Below are positions 20,293 to 29,457 of a DNA stretch of 64,000 bases, in pieces. Source of the stretch: Variovorax sp. SG517 (GTDB taxonomy: Bacteria; Pseudomonadota; Gammaproteobacteria; Burkholderiales; Burkholderiaceae_C). Position 1 is the stretch's first letter, and each line of letters begins with the position of its first letter. The notes beneath the pieces were generated by a model, which searched no databases, had not been told where the DNA came from, and was given only the letters and a program-made list of their open reading frames with translations. The DNA is taken from contig NZ_JABMJG010000002.1 in NCBI RefSeq assembly GCF_013376045.1, positions 682,001 through 746,000 on the forward strand. The letters run 5' to 3'. Position numbers and translations under genes: made by a program.

Positions 20293-22703
20293 GCGCCGCG
20301 CGAAGCCTTCGAAGGCCCCACTCGCCGTGCAAAAGCCGCCGACAGCAGCAGCGCCAGCAGCGCACCCGGCGCGACCACCCGGCCGATGGACGACAGCGCC
20401 GGAATGTCCGAGATGGCGATCAGCCCGAAGGACACCACCGTCGTCAGGTTGGCCAGCATCAGCGAGGCCAGCGTGTCCTCATCGGCCCGGCCAGTGGTGC
20501 GCAGCTGGTCGAAGAAAAGCGCGTAGTTCGAGCCCACCGCCACGATCAGCAGCAAGCCCACCAGATGCAGGATGCCGAGCGCCGCCTGCAGCACCGCCAT
20601 GCCTCCCAGCGTGAGCACCACCGCGAACAGCAGCGGCTGGCATACGGCCAGCAGCCGGCGCCATGAACGCAGGTAGATGCCGAGCAGCACCACGACAGCC
20701 AGCGCACCGAGCAGCACCTGCACGAAGGCTTCGTGCAGATAGCGCTGGTAGAGGCTCGCGAGCTCTCGCCCGACGTCGACCACCTGCACCTCGGGCAGCC
20801 CCGCCAGCGCCGCTTCGAGACGGCCCTGGTCGAACTTCGCGCCGGGGTGCAGCACCACCAGCGTGCCCCAGCCGCCGCCGGGACGCTCGTACATCAGCGT
20901 GTTCAGGATCGGGCCAAGCGGCCCGTCGGCCAGTTCGGCACGCTGCACCGGCGGCAGCTTGCGCGCGGCCTCCACGTCGGCCAGGAAGGGGCCGAGCCGC
21001 GAGGCCGGCAGCGGCAGGCCCTTGGTTGCTTCGGCCAGATTGGCTCGCAGGGTTTCGGCATCGGGCAGGCCGGCGATGCGCGCCTTCTGCACCTCCAGGC
21101 TCGGCAGCACGCGGGTGACGGTCTCGTAGCCGACCAGCTCGCCGCTGTCGACCAGCGCGTCCAGCCGCGCGGCGGCAGCCTCGGTATGGCGCAGTGCGGC
21201 CTGCTCGTCGTCGCCGTAGGCGACCACCAGCACGCCGCCATCGCTCGCGCCGATGTCGTTGCGCAGCATCTCGTCGAGCTGCTGGGACGCCTTTGGCACC
21301 GGGCTCATCGCACCGAGGTCGGCACGCCACAGATGGCCGCCCTGCCACAGCACCAGCGCCAGTGCGGCCACGCCCAGCGCCGCCAGCGGCCAGCGCAGGC
21401 TCGGCAGGCCGCGCACCAGCGCGCCCGCGAGTTGCGCCATGTACCGGCGCATGCCCATGCCGGTGGCGCCATCGGGAGCCAGCACCGGCAGCACGTAGCG
21501 CGTGGCCAGCGCGGCCGAGACCAGGCCCGCGATCGAGAACACGCCCAATTGCGCCAACCCCGGGAAGCCAGAGAACACCAGCGCCGCGAAGCCGCACACC
21601 GAGGTCAGCAGACCGAGCCGCACCGTGGGCCAGTTCAGGTCGCGCCAGCGCTGCCAGCCGGTGCCGGCCACCGCGCCCGCCCCTGCCTGCCTCGCCTGGA
21701 TCAGGTAATAGATGGCGTAGTCCACCGTCTCCCCGATCAACGTGCTGCCGAAGCCCAGCGTGAGCCCGTGCACCGAGCCGAACACCAGGCTCACGCTCGC
21801 CGTGCCGATCACCACGCCTGTGGCCACCGGCAGGAACGCGATGACCAGCGCGCGCGGCGAGGCGAAAGCCAGGAGCAGCAGCCCGCCCATGACGATGCCG
21901 CCCACCACCGCGAGGTGGATCGCCTCGGTCTTGATCTTGTCGCGGCTCATCACCGAGAACACCGGCGGGCCGCTCAGCAGCAGCTTGGGGGCCTCGGCAC
22001 CCATGTCGCGCACTGCGGCCTCGTAGGCGGCGTGCACACGCGCGATGGCCACGGCCTGCGCGTCGAGGTCGCTGCCGGCGGCGCGCGTGGTGGCGATCAT
22101 CAGCGCGCGCGGCGCGGTGCGCGACATCCACACGCCATCCTCGCTGCGCGGCGAGCTCGCGGGCACCAGTTCCATGGCGATGCGCTGGGTTTCGCCGGTC
22201 GGGTCGCGGTCGAGGAAGGGCTTGATCACGTTGCCGGCCGGGGTGCCCAGCATCGACAGCGTTTCGTTGATGGCGTCGCGCAGGCCCTCAACGGTGAAAT
22301 GCCCGGGATTCACGCCGGGCGAGAGCTGGTAGCGGTGCTGGAACACCCAGGTGCCGCTGTCGCTCCAGTCGCTGACGTCGCCGTTCTGGACCAGCTCGAA
22401 GAGCTTGCTCTCGCGCATCTGCTTCGCCACCGCGCGCGACACGGTGGCCCGCTGCTCCACGCTGCCGCCTTCGATGCCCAGCATCAGAGTGCGCGAGGCG
22501 ACGCCGCTTTGCAGCTGCTCGATCAGCACCCGCTGGCGCACGTCAGGGCTCTTGGGCAGGAAGGCTGAAAGATCGGCGCCGATCTGCGTGCGCGCGATCA
22601 CCACCACGCCGCACAGCAGCACCAGCAGCCATGCCAGCAGCACGACTGCCCTGCGCCGCCAGTCGGGCGGGCCGCCCGGCTGCTGCAGTTGCCCCGTCTG
22701 CAT
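20289..22703 (-). CDS. MMPL/RND-family exporter
   Basis: This large inner-membrane transporter has 804 residues. The N-terminal helix (about 16-37) is followed by a periplasmic domain, then a block of about five helices (about 260-430), a second helix and periplasmic domain (about 440-660) and a final block of five helices. This duplicated 6+6 layout is typical of MMPL proteins. In aryl-polyene clusters the corresponding protein moves the lipid-linked product towards the outer membrane. The start ATG overlaps the LolA-like stop (ATGA), and the end overlaps the deacetylase start. The substrate is inferred from the operon. Confidence 0.88.
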   Translation of the reverse strand: MQTGQLQQPGGPPDWRRRAVVLLAWLLVLLCGVVVIARTQIGADLSAFLPKSPDVRQRVLIEQLQSGVASRTLMLGIEGGSVEQRATVSRAVAKQMRESKLFELVQNGDVSDWSDSGTWVFQHRYQLSPGVNPGHFTVEGLRDAINETLSMLGTPAGNVIKPFLDRDPTGETQRIAMELVPASSPRSEDGVWMSRTAPRALMIATTRAAGSDLDAQAVAIARVHAAYEAAVRDMGAEAPKLLLSGPPVFSVMSRDKIKTEAIHLAVVGGIVMGGLLLLAFASPRALVIAFLPVATGVVIGTASVSLVFGSVHGLTLGFGSTLIGETVDYAIYYLIQARQAGAGAVAGTGWQRWRDLNWPTVRLGLLTSVCGFAALVFSGFPGLAQLGVFSIAGLVSAALATRYVLPVLAPDGATGMGMRRYMAQLAGALVRGLPSLRWPLAALGVAALALVLWQGGHLWRADLGAMSPVPKASQQLDEMLRNDIGASDGGVLVVAYGDDEQAALRHTEAAAARLDALVDSGELVGYETVTRVLPSLEVQKARIAGLPDAETLRANLAEATKGLPLPASRLGPFLADVEAARKLPPVQRAELADGPLGPILNTLMYERPGGGWGTLVVLHPGAKFDQGRLEAALAGLPEVQVVDVGRELASLYQRYLHEAFVQVLLGALAVVVLLGIYLRSWRRLLAVCQPLLFAVVLTLGGMAVLQAALGILHLVGLLLIVAVGSNYALFFDQLRTTGRADEDTLASLMLANLTTVVSFGLIAISDIPALSSIGRVVAPGALLALLLSAAFARRVGPSKASRGA

Positions 22704-23323
22704 CACGGCGTGGTGCGTCCGGGAGCGCCGGCCGGCGCGGGAGCGGAAGCGGCCGCCCCCGGGGTGATGTTCATGACCGAGCGGTCGCCGCCGACGAATT
22801 CCATCTCCAGCCCCAGCACGTCGCTCGCGCGGCCGCTGATGCGCATGCTGCGCACCTGCGCGGCCAGGCGGCTGTCCAGCGGCGTGAGGTCGAGCGTCCA
22901 CTTGGCGGCGGAGCCCGAGACGGTGCTGCGGAAGTAGCGCTGCAGCGTGGCGCCGTCGCCCGTCAGCGTGCCGCGCATGGCTTCGACCAGCCCCAGCAGC
23001 TCAGGCATGCTGTCGAGCGCCAGCGTGCGGTTGCGCCCGCCGCGCGAGAGCGTCAGCGTGTTGCCCTCGACCGCCATGGTCTCGATGCGCGGCGACAGCG
23101 TGCGGCGCACCAGCTTGTCCGGCGCGTCGAAGCTCAGCGTGCCGCTGGCGTCGAGCGGGCCTTCGAGGCCGTGCACGAAGCGCTGTTCGGTGAAGCGGGC
23201 CTCCCCGCTCTTCTGCTTGGCCAGCAGCGTCATCAGCTCGGGCAGGTCGAACGCCGCCCAGGCCGGCACGGCGCAGAAGGCCAGTGCGAGCACGAATGCC
23301 CTGCAAAGCCGGTCAAGCCGCAT
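22703..23323 (-). CDS. LolA-like outer-membrane lipid/lipoprotein carrier
   Basis: This 206-residue secreted protein has a Sec signal peptide (about 1-24, cleavage after AWA). The mature part matches the LolA-like beta-barrel cup fold of proteins found beside MMPL exporters, with FTEQRFVHGLEGPLDASGTL and FDAPDKLVRR as family stretches. It most likely shuttles a hydrophobic product across the periplasm, receiving it from the neighbouring MMPL exporter. It overlaps the acyltransferase stop by 11 bases and the MMPL start by three. It is not the housekeeping LolA, which would sit next to ftsK or rarA. Confidence 0.85.
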   Translation of the reverse strand: MRLDRLCRAFVLALAFCAVPAWAAFDLPELMTLLAKQKSGEARFTEQRFVHGLEGPLDASGTLSFDAPDKLVRRTLSPRIETMAVEGNTLTLSRGGRNRTLALDSMPELLGLVEAMRGTLTGDGATLQRYFRSTVSGSAAKWTLDLTPLDSRLAAQVRSMRISGRASDVLGLEMEFVGGDRSVMNITPGAAASAPAPAGAPGRTTP

Positions 23324-24338
23324 CTTCGAGCCAGAAATCATGGAAATTGAACCAGTTGTAGGGGTACGCGCGGCACATCGCCTCCAGGCGCGCCACGTAG
23401 GCTTCGACGGCCTCGCGGATGCGCTGCTCACGCTCCGCGGGGCTCGCGGCCCGCTCGCCGAAGTCGGCCAGCGGGTCGAACCGGACATCGTAGCGCGCGC
23501 CTCCGCCATAGAGCCCCGCCATGAAGAACACCTTGCGGCGCAGCAGCGCGGCCAGGCGGAAGGGGCCGTCGTTGAAGACGGCGGGCTGCCCGAGGAACGG
23601 CAGCACGATGTTGTTGCCGCGCTGGTGCGCCGGCTGGTCTTCGCTGCCTGGCAGCGTGCGGTCGGCCAGCATGCCGCCCATGCCGCCGCCGTCGAGCCAG
23701 TCGCGCAGCTCGAGCATCGAGTGCGGCCGGCCCAGCGCGATGACGTGGGGTCGCAGCTCGGGCACCGCGATGGCGTTGAGAATGCCGGTGATGCGCCGCG
23801 CGTTGTCGGGGTACATCAGCATCGCCAGGCGCATGTGGCGCTGGTGCGTCTGCTGCTTGCAGGCGCCCAGCGCCTCGAAGCTGCCGACGTGGGCGCCGAG
23901 CAGGAATGCTCCCCGCCCGCTCGCCAGTTCGACGTCGAGCGGCTCGTTGCCCTCGATCTTCACCTTGAAGAGATCCATGCGCCCGCGCAGGAAATACACG
24001 CGGTCGAGCACGGTGGACGCGAAGGCATGCAGCAGCCGGAAACCGTCGACCCAGCCCGCCCGCGGCCCGATGGCGCGGAACAGGTAGCGCTTGATGTGCC
24101 GGCGCTGCGCCGGCGCGAAAAGCAGGAAGTACAGCGCGATCGGCGGCAGCAGCAGTCGGGTGACGTGGCGGCCGAACACCAGCGCCATCATCACGATGAA
24201 GCGCAGCGCGAGCATGTTGCTGCGCTCGGGCGCATGCGCCCAGGCGCCGCTCTCGCCCTTGTGCGCGGCCTTGGGCGCGGCCTGTGCGGTGCGGTCCGCC
24301 TCGTCCACGGCGCGCGTCTCCACTTCGGTGTGCTTCAT
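23313..24338 (-). CDS. Lysophospholipid/lipid A-type acyltransferase (LpxL/HtrB-like)
   Basis: This 341-residue inner-membrane acyltransferase has one or two N-terminal hydrophobic segments (about 42-78) and the catalytic HxxxxE motif in GAHVGSFEALG (His150, Glu155). Family members transfer an acyl chain from ACP to a lipid acceptor. In aryl-polyene clusters an enzyme of this kind (there often fused to a glycosyltransferase) is thought to attach the polyene to a lipid core. The start is the ATG in the TGATG overlap with the ligase stop; a GTG one codon upstream is an alternative. No glycosyltransferase is attached here. Confidence 0.87.
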   Translation of the reverse strand: MKHTEVETRAVDEADRTAQAAPKAAHKGESGAWAHAPERSNMLALRFIVMMALVFGRHVTRLLLPPIALYFLLFAPAQRRHIKRYLFRAIGPRAGWVDGFRLLHAFASTVLDRVYFLRGRMDLFKVKIEGNEPLDVELASGRGAFLLGAHVGSFEALGACKQQTHQRHMRLAMLMYPDNARRITGILNAIAVPELRPHVIALGRPHSMLELRDWLDGGGMGGMLADRTLPGSEDQPAHQRGNNIVLPFLGQPAVFNDGPFRLAALLRRKVFFMAGLYGGGARYDVRFDPLADFGERAASPAEREQRIREAVEAYVARLEAMCRAYPYNWFNFHDFWLEDAA

Positions 24339-26050
24339 CACGCCGACTCTTGCATGCCCGTCCAGCGGCCGGTGACAGCCACCGCGCCGTCGCAGCGAAC
24401 GTCGAATCGCACGCCCCGGGCGGCTCCGGCTTCAGGATTCAGCTCGATGGAAAGCACCGCGCCAGGCCGCACGGGCGCCAGGAACTTGGCGGCGGCGAGC
24501 GTCGGATGCTCGCCCAGCCGCGCTGCCAGCGCCGGCACGCGGCGAATGGCTTCCATCACCTCGGCCAGCACCAGCGCGCCCGGCAGCAGCGGCTGACCCG
24601 GGAAGTGGCCTGCGAACGCCGGGTGATCGACCGGCACCTCGTGCGCCATCTGCACCGGCGTGTCGTCTTCCGCCAGCTGCGCCAGCGCGAATTCGCGCAG
24701 CGCCCGCACGGTGAGCTTGCCCGTGCCTTCACGCGGAAAGGCCTTCACCTGCACCACGCGCCGCGGCACGAAAACGGGCTCCAGCCGCTGCCGCAGGGCC
24801 GCGATGATCTCGCCGGCCGAGAGCGTCGGCGCGACCACGAAGGCCACCGGCCGCACCACGCCGTCGGCCACCTCGTCGGGCAGCCAGAAGGCGCCGTCGT
24901 CCACGCCCGGAATGCTGTTGAGGTGGAAGTTCAGGTGCGCCAGCGAGCTGCGCCGGCCGGCCACATGAATGAGGTCGTTGGCGCGGCCGAAAAGGCGGAA
25001 GCGCCGCTCGTCGAGCAGTTCGAGCACGTCGGCCATCGGCGTGGGCTCTGGAATGAAGTCGCCGCTGAAGACGAAGCGCTCGGGGCCGCCATCGGCCGAG
25101 GGTTCGGCATGCACGCGGATCTCGCCGAAGGTCTCCCAGATCTCGTTATCGGTGGTGCGGCGCGTGGCCACCTGGCCCGACTCGGTGCTGCCGTAGATCT
25201 CGAGCAGCACGCCGCCCATCGCCTGCTCGGCCTGCAGCGCGAGCTGCGGCGACAGCGGCGCGGTGGCCGACAGGATCAGGTCGACCTGCGGCAGCTCGAT
25301 GCCCGAGAGCAGCAGCGTCTTGAGGTGGAAAGGCGTGGTCACCAGCGCGCGCGGGCGCGGCACGGAAGCCAGCGTCTTCGCGACGTCGGCCGGGAAGAAC
25401 GGCCGGCCGCTCTCGAAGATCGCGCCGCCCAGCATGGCCAGCAACACGGAAGACTCCAGCCCGTAGCTGTGCTGCACCGGCACGGTGGCCACCAGCGTCA
25501 GGCCCTCCAGGCTCGGGCGCTCCAGCACCCGGCACAGGCGCTTGACGGCCACGGCCACGTCGCCCACCAGCGTGCGCCAGGTCTTGGCGTGCGGCTGGGG
25601 GACGCCGGTGGAGCCCGAGGTCAGCAGGCTGGCGGCGTGCATGCCCGCGTCGATGCGCGGCACGGCCACGGGGGCATCCCCCGCGGGACCGGCCAGTCCC
25701 TCGAGCAGCAGCCGCTCCATGCCCGGCGTCTGGATGTGCGAGGCATCGGTGTGCGCGAAAAGCGGCGAGCCGCGGGATTCGAGCAGCCGCGAGATCGTGT
25801 CGGGCCGCGCATCGGGCGGCAGCATGCTCGCGCGGCCGCGCACCAGTGCCGCGCCCAAACTCACCGCGAAGGCATAGCGGTCGCCGCAGAGATTGACGGC
25901 ATCGCCCTCGGCCGGCAGCGCGGGCGCGAAGCGGGCCACATCGGCCAGGAACTGGCGCGCACTCACCGGCTCGCCGGCGCGCCATGCGAGGGGGGCGTCG
26001 AGGTCGCGGTTCGCGAGCAGCGGGAGGAAGCGGATGTCGTCTGTCGTCAC
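24338..26050 (-). CDS. Acyl-ACP ligase fused to ApeI-like dehydratase
   Basis: This 570-residue protein joins two activities. Residues 1-460 are an ANL-superfamily adenylating enzyme with P-loop LLTSGSTGVPQ (142-152), YGSTESGQ (286-293) and PREGTGKLT with the C-terminal lysine (445). Residues 468-570 are a hotdog dehydratase with HPAFAGHFPGQPLLPG (476-491), the FabZ/ApeI active site containing His482. In E. coli-type clusters these are the separate genes apeH and apeI. It would activate an acyl or aryl starter onto the carrier protein and dehydrate intermediates. The start is uncertain: GTG at 26048-26050 is used, and TTG at 26090-26092 would add 14 Ala/Pro-rich residues. Confidence 0.85.
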   Translation of the reverse strand: MTTDDIRFLPLLANRDLDAPLAWRAGEPVSARQFLADVARFAPALPAEGDAVNLCGDRYAFAVSLGAALVRGRASMLPPDARPDTISRLLESRGSPLFAHTDASHIQTPGMERLLLEGLAGPAGDAPVAVPRIDAGMHAASLLTSGSTGVPQPHAKTWRTLVGDVAVAVKRLCRVLERPSLEGLTLVATVPVQHSYGLESSVLLAMLGGAIFESGRPFFPADVAKTLASVPRPRALVTTPFHLKTLLLSGIELPQVDLILSATAPLSPQLALQAEQAMGGVLLEIYGSTESGQVATRRTTDNEIWETFGEIRVHAEPSADGGPERFVFSGDFIPEPTPMADVLELLDERRFRLFGRANDLIHVAGRRSSLAHLNFHLNSIPGVDDGAFWLPDEVADGVVRPVAFVVAPTLSAGEIIAALRQRLEPVFVPRRVVQVKAFPREGTGKLTVRALREFALAQLAEDDTPVQMAHEVPVDHPAFAGHFPGQPLLPGALVLAEVMEAIRRVPALAARLGEHPTLAAAKFLAPVRPGAVLSIELNPEAGAARGVRFDVRCDGAVAVTGRWTGMQESA

Positions 26051-26066
26051 GCGGGCGGCGCCTGTG

Positions 26067-26711
26067 TCATTGGCCGCCGGGGCTGGTGTCAACCGACGAC
26101 GTGCCGTAGAACGCGCGCACCGCGTCCACGAGGCGCGTGCGTTCGAATTCGGGATGCAGCCGGTAGCGCACCAGGTGTTCGCCCACGAAAAGCAGCGTCA
26201 CCATCACGGGCGACAGCACATTGGCGAACAGCGACCAGTCGGAGAACGGCCGTGTGAGGTAGATGACGATCGAGGCCGCCACCATCACCGCGAAGAAGCC
26301 GGTCCAGATGCGCGTGAGCTGCGTGGTGTAGGAGAGCATGTGGCCGCGCAGCGGATGCACGCGCTGCGCGAACTGCGTGATCAGCGGCAGGCCCTTGCCG
26401 CGCAGCGTGGAGCCGAACCAGCCGCACAGCGCGCCGTTGATGGCCACGTGCTGCATCACGTACAGCCGGTTGGGGTCGCCCGCCTCACCCAGGAAGACGA
26501 GCGCGAAGCCTGCGATGCCGACCGCCACAGCGATGGCGACGCCCCAGCGGCCGAACCAGCTGCCGGCCAGGCCTATCGCGGCGAGCCAGAGCGGGCCGAG
26601 CAGCACCACCACTGCCCACGGCTGAGTCGCGTGGAACAGCGTCATCCAGTGGGAGAGGCCGGCATATGCGACCCCGGCCACCAGCAGGAGCGCTATTCGC
26701 CATCGGGACAT
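26067..26711 (-). CDS. COG4648-type polytopic membrane protein
   Basis: This 214-residue integral membrane protein has about six predicted helices, starting with IALLLVAGVAYAG near residue 6. It matches the COG4648 proteins regularly found right after the acyl carrier protein in aryl-polyene and related clusters. The motif YVMQHVAINGALCGWFG and the later RPFSDWSLFANVLSPV are characteristic. Its biochemical role is not established; it may assist lipid handling at the inner membrane. It starts four bases after the carrier protein stop and ends 16 bases before the ligase start. Confidence 0.8.
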   Translation of the reverse strand: MSRWRIALLLVAGVAYAGLSHWMTLFHATQPWAVVVLLGPLWLAAIGLAGSWFGRWGVAIAVAVGIAGFALVFLGEAGDPNRLYVMQHVAINGALCGWFGSTLRGKGLPLITQFAQRVHPLRGHMLSYTTQLTRIWTGFFAVMVAASIVIYLTRPFSDWSLFANVLSPVMVTLLFVGEHLVRYRLHPEFERTRLVDAVRAFYGTSSVDTSPGGQ

Positions 26712-26715
26712 GGGA

Positions 26716-27027
26716 TCAGGTGGCGACGCGGTGCTCGGCCACGTGAGCCGCGAGCGTGCGCAGCGACTGGAAGATCTGCTGGTTGCGTTCGTCGTCCGAA
26801 CGCAGCTGGAAGCCATAGCGGCGCGAGACCTCGAGCGCCACTTCGAGGATGTCGATCGAGTCGAGGCCCAGGCCTTCGCCGTACAGCGGCTCGGTGGGCA
26901 CGATGTCCTCGGGGGCCACTTCGAGATTGAGCGCGTTCACGAGCAGCACGGCCAGCTCTTTTTCGATCGGCGACTGTTCGGAGGCATCGCCGTTGGCGGG
27001 AATGGGGGGCTGGGCAGTCGATGACAA
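26716..27027 (-). CDS. Acyl carrier protein
   Basis: This is a 103-residue dedicated acyl carrier protein. The phosphopantetheine-attachment motif GLDSIDILE is at 54-62, with Ser57 as the modified residue; the N-terminal 20 residues are a disordered extension compared with AcpP. The start is TTG, chosen because a perfect AGGAGG (27033-27038) stands five bases upstream and no ATG follows before the conserved part. It is the first gene of the ten-gene lipid operon. It is distinct from housekeeping acpP, which would lie between fabG and fabF. Confidence 0.88.
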   Translation of the reverse strand: MSSTAQPPIPANGDASEQSPIEKELAVLLVNALNLEVAPEDIVPTEPLYGEGLGLDSIDILEVALEVSRRYGFQLRSDDERNQQIFQSLRTLAAHVAEHRVAT

Positions 27028-27072
27028 AAAAACCTCCTAAAACTTATTCCTGAACCACCGTGCGGGCCGTGG

Positions 27073-27078
27073 ATTATA
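27073..27078 (-). promoter_or_regulatory. Candidate -10 box of the lipid operon
   Basis: On the minus strand a perfect TATAAT lies 45 bases upstream of the carrier protein start, which gives a short leader. I see no good -35 hexamer at the right distance (the region is GC-rich), so the promoter may need an activator. The 240-bp gap to the divergent ATPase gene contains nothing else I recognise. Confidence 0.4.
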
Positions 27079-27267
27079 GGAGTGCCGTCCAGGCCGGCCG
27101 CGAAGCCGCCTGCAGCGCAAATACGTACTCTTTCGACTTATTTCACCCTGTTGCACACCGTGGGCGGACCCCGGGATGAATCGGCCTGCGGACCGGGCCG
27201 GCCCGGAGGGAAGAACGAGTGTCGATTCACCCTAGACTACCCGCTTCGTTACGACCCGGAGCGCCCC

Positions 27268-28785
27268 ATGGCCGACCCTCTTCTGATCGCACGGCACGAC
27301 ACCATCGAGTGCAACCTCCTTCCCGGCCTGGCCAATCGCCACGGCCTCATCACGGGCGCCACCGGTACCGGCAAGACCGTCACGCTGCAGACCATCGCGC
27401 AGAAGCTCTCCTCCATCGGCGTGCCGGTGTTCATGGCCGACGTCAAGGGCGACCTGACAGGCATCAGCCAGAAAGGCAGCATCGGCGACAAGCTGGCCGC
27501 CACGCTCAAGGAACGCGGCATCGAGCTGCCCGAGCCCGCAGCCTGCCCCGTCACGCTGTGGGACGTGTTCGGCGAACAGGGCCACCCGGTGCGCGCCACC
27601 ATCTCCGACATGGGCCCGCTGCTGCTGGGCCGCATGCTCGACGTGAACGAAACCCAGGCCGGCGTACTGAACCTGGTGTTCAAGATCGCCGATGACAACG
27701 GCCTGCTGCTGCTCGACCTGAAGGACCTGCGCGCGATGCTGCAGTACGTGGGCGAGAACTCGAGCCAGTTCACTACCCAGTACGGCAACATCAGCGCCGC
27801 CAGCGTGGGCGCCATCCAGCGCGGGCTGCTGCAGATCGAGACCCAGGGCGGCGACAAGTTCTTCGGCGAGCCGATGCTCAACATCGCCGACTTCATGCAG
27901 ACCGTGGGCGGCAAGGGCGTGGTGAACGTGCTCGCGGCCGACAAGCTCATGAACTCGCCGCGCCTGTACGCCACCTTCCTGCTGTGGATGCTGTCGGAAC
28001 TCTTCGAGCAGCTGCCCGAAGTCGGCGACCCCGAGCAGCCCAAGCTGGCCTTCTTCTTCGACGAGGCCCACCTGCTGTTCAACGAGGCGCCCAAGGCGCT
28101 GGTGGAGCGCATCGAGCTGGTCGTGCGGCTGGTGCGCTCCAAGGGCGTCGGCGTGTACTTCGTCACCCAGAACCCGCTGGACATTCCCGACACGGTGCTG
28201 GCCCAGCTCGGCAACCGCGTGCAGCACGCACTGCGGGCCTTCACCCCGCGCGACCAGAAGGCAGTGAAGGCCGCCGCCAGCACCATGCGCCAGAAGCCGG
28301 GGCTGGACATCGAGACCGCCATCACCGAGCTTGCGGTCGGCGAGGCGCTGGTGAGCCTGCTCGACGAGAAGGGCCGCCCCAGCGTGACCGAGCGCGTGTT
28401 CGTGCTGCCGCCGGCCAGCCAGCTCGGCCCGATCACGCCCGAGCAGCGCAAGGCGCTGATCTCGGGCTCGCTCGTCGCCGGCGTCTACGAGAAGTCGGTG
28501 GACCGCGAATCGGCCTACGAGAAGCTCAAGGGCCGCGCCGAAAGCGCGCCCGACGCTCCTGCCTCCGCCGCGCCAGGCGCCAAGGGCAAGGCCGAGTCCT
28601 CGGGCTCCGGCATGGGAGGCATGCTCAACGACATGCTTTTCGGTACCACCGGCCCGCGCGGCGCCAAGCACGACGGCCTGGTGCAGACCATGGCCAAGTC
28701 GGCGGTGCGCACCATGGGCACTTCGGTGGGCAAGGAGATCCTGCGCGGCGTGCTGGGCGGAATCTTCGGCAGCAAGAAGCGCTGA
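27268..28785 (+). CDS. HerA-like helicase-domain ATPase (DUF853 family)
   Basis: This 505-residue P-loop ATPase of the HerA/FtsK superclass has Walker A GATGTGKT at about 30-37 ([15 protein letters not shown]), Walker [11 protein letters not shown] near 263-272, and a Gln-sensor region [13 protein letters not shown]. It corresponds to the DUF853 proteins (E. coli YjgR). Family members are hexameric DNA-dependent motors by homology, but the physiological role is unclear. The C-terminal 60 residues are Gly/Ala-rich and probably flexible. ATG at 27268 gives [11 protein letters not shown], the usual beginning. It is divergent from the lipid operon and convergent with the NrsF-like gene. Confidence 0.9.
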   Translation: MADPLLIARHDTIECNLLPGLANRHGLITGATGTGKTVTLQTIAQKLSSIGVPVFMADVKGDLTGISQKGSIGDKLAATLKERGIELPEPAACPVTLWDVFGEQGHPVRATISDMGPLLLGRMLDVNETQAGVLNLVFKIADDNGLLLLDLKDLRAMLQYVGENSSQFTTQYGNISAASVGAIQRGLLQIETQGGDKFFGEPMLNIADFMQTVGGKGVVNVLAADKLMNSPRLYATFLLWMLSELFEQLPEVGDPEQPKLAFFFDEAHLLFNEAPKALVERIELVVRLVRSKGVGVYFVTQNPLDIPDTVLAQLGNRVQHALRAFTPRDQKAVKAAASTMRQKPGLDIETAITELAVGEALVSLLDEKGRPSVTERVFVLPPASQLGPITPEQRKALISGSLVAGVYEKSVDRESAYEKLKGRAESAPDAPASAAPGAKGKAESSGSGMGGMLNDMLFGTTGPRGAKHDGLVQTMAKSAVRTMGTSVGKEILRGVLGGIFGSKKR

Positions 28786-28809
28786 GCCCCAAGGGCAGCG
28801 CCTGCCTGC

Positions 28810-29457
28810 CTACCAGCGCAGCAGGCGCGGCCCGAGCAGCGCTCCCACGAGCACCGGCACCGCGATCCCGCTCACGTACCAGACGGCAAGGAACGGCGCG
28901 GTCAGCTCCATGCAGTGCAGCGCATAGATCGAGGCCCCGACGCCGCCGGCCAGCGCACCAGCCGCCGCGCCCGCCAGCGCGGGCCGCGTGGGCGCCATGC
29001 CCTTGAGCGCCACCAGCGCGGCGGCGAACACCGGCAGCGCCATCAGCCCGATGCTCGCGGCGCAGATGCGCCACGAATGCCCCATCAGCGAAGGCATGCG
29101 CTGGTCGGCCGGCAGAGTGAACCACGCGATCGCCGCCAGCCCCCACACCCCGAGCACCGGCAGCGCGACACCCATCCAGGCATGCCGGGGCTTCACGCCC
29201 GGCCGCCCCAGCCGTTCGGCGGCCACGAAGCCCGCGGCCGCGATGCACAGCGGAAACAGCACCTTGACCCAGAACATCGGCCAGAACATGGCCTGCACGA
29301 TGTCGTTGCGCACACCGTACGCGGCGAACAGGATCGCGAACGAGAACGGCAGCCCCAGCAGCACGGCCAGCCGGATGCGGTAGCTGGCGCGGCGCCGGCC
29401 ACGCGGCACGGCCACTTCGCCGTTGGCGAGCATCGAGACCAGGTCGTCGGTCTTCAT
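28810..29457 (-). CDS. NrsF-like membrane anti-sigma factor (DUF1109)
   Basis: This 215-residue integral membrane protein has six predicted helices and matches DUF1109, the NrsF family of anti-sigma factors. In Caulobacter, NrsF holds SigF at the membrane and releases it under heavy-metal or oxidative stress; two conserved cysteines matter for sensing. Here Cys132 (SWRICAAS) and Cys182 (ALHCMEL) are good candidates. Its start overlaps the stop of the sigma-factor gene (ATGA), as expected for a sigma/anti-sigma pair. Confidence 0.85.
   Translation of the reverse strand: MKTDDLVSMLANGEVAVPRGRRRASYRIRLAVLLGLPFSFAILFAAYGVRNDIVQAMFWPMFWVKVLFPLCIAAAGFVAAERLGRPGVKPRHAWMGVALPVLGVWGLAAIAWFTLPADQRMPSLMGHSWRICAASIGLMALPVFAAALVALKGMAPTRPALAGAAAGALAGGVGASIYALHCMELTAPFLAVWYVSGIAVPVLVGALLGPRLLRW

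Noticed and set aside
23313..24338. Taking the acyltransferase as the housekeeping lipid A enzyme LpxL/LpxM
   Set aside because: It is locked inside the lipid/polyene operon by overlaps on both sides, so a pathway-specific role is more likely.
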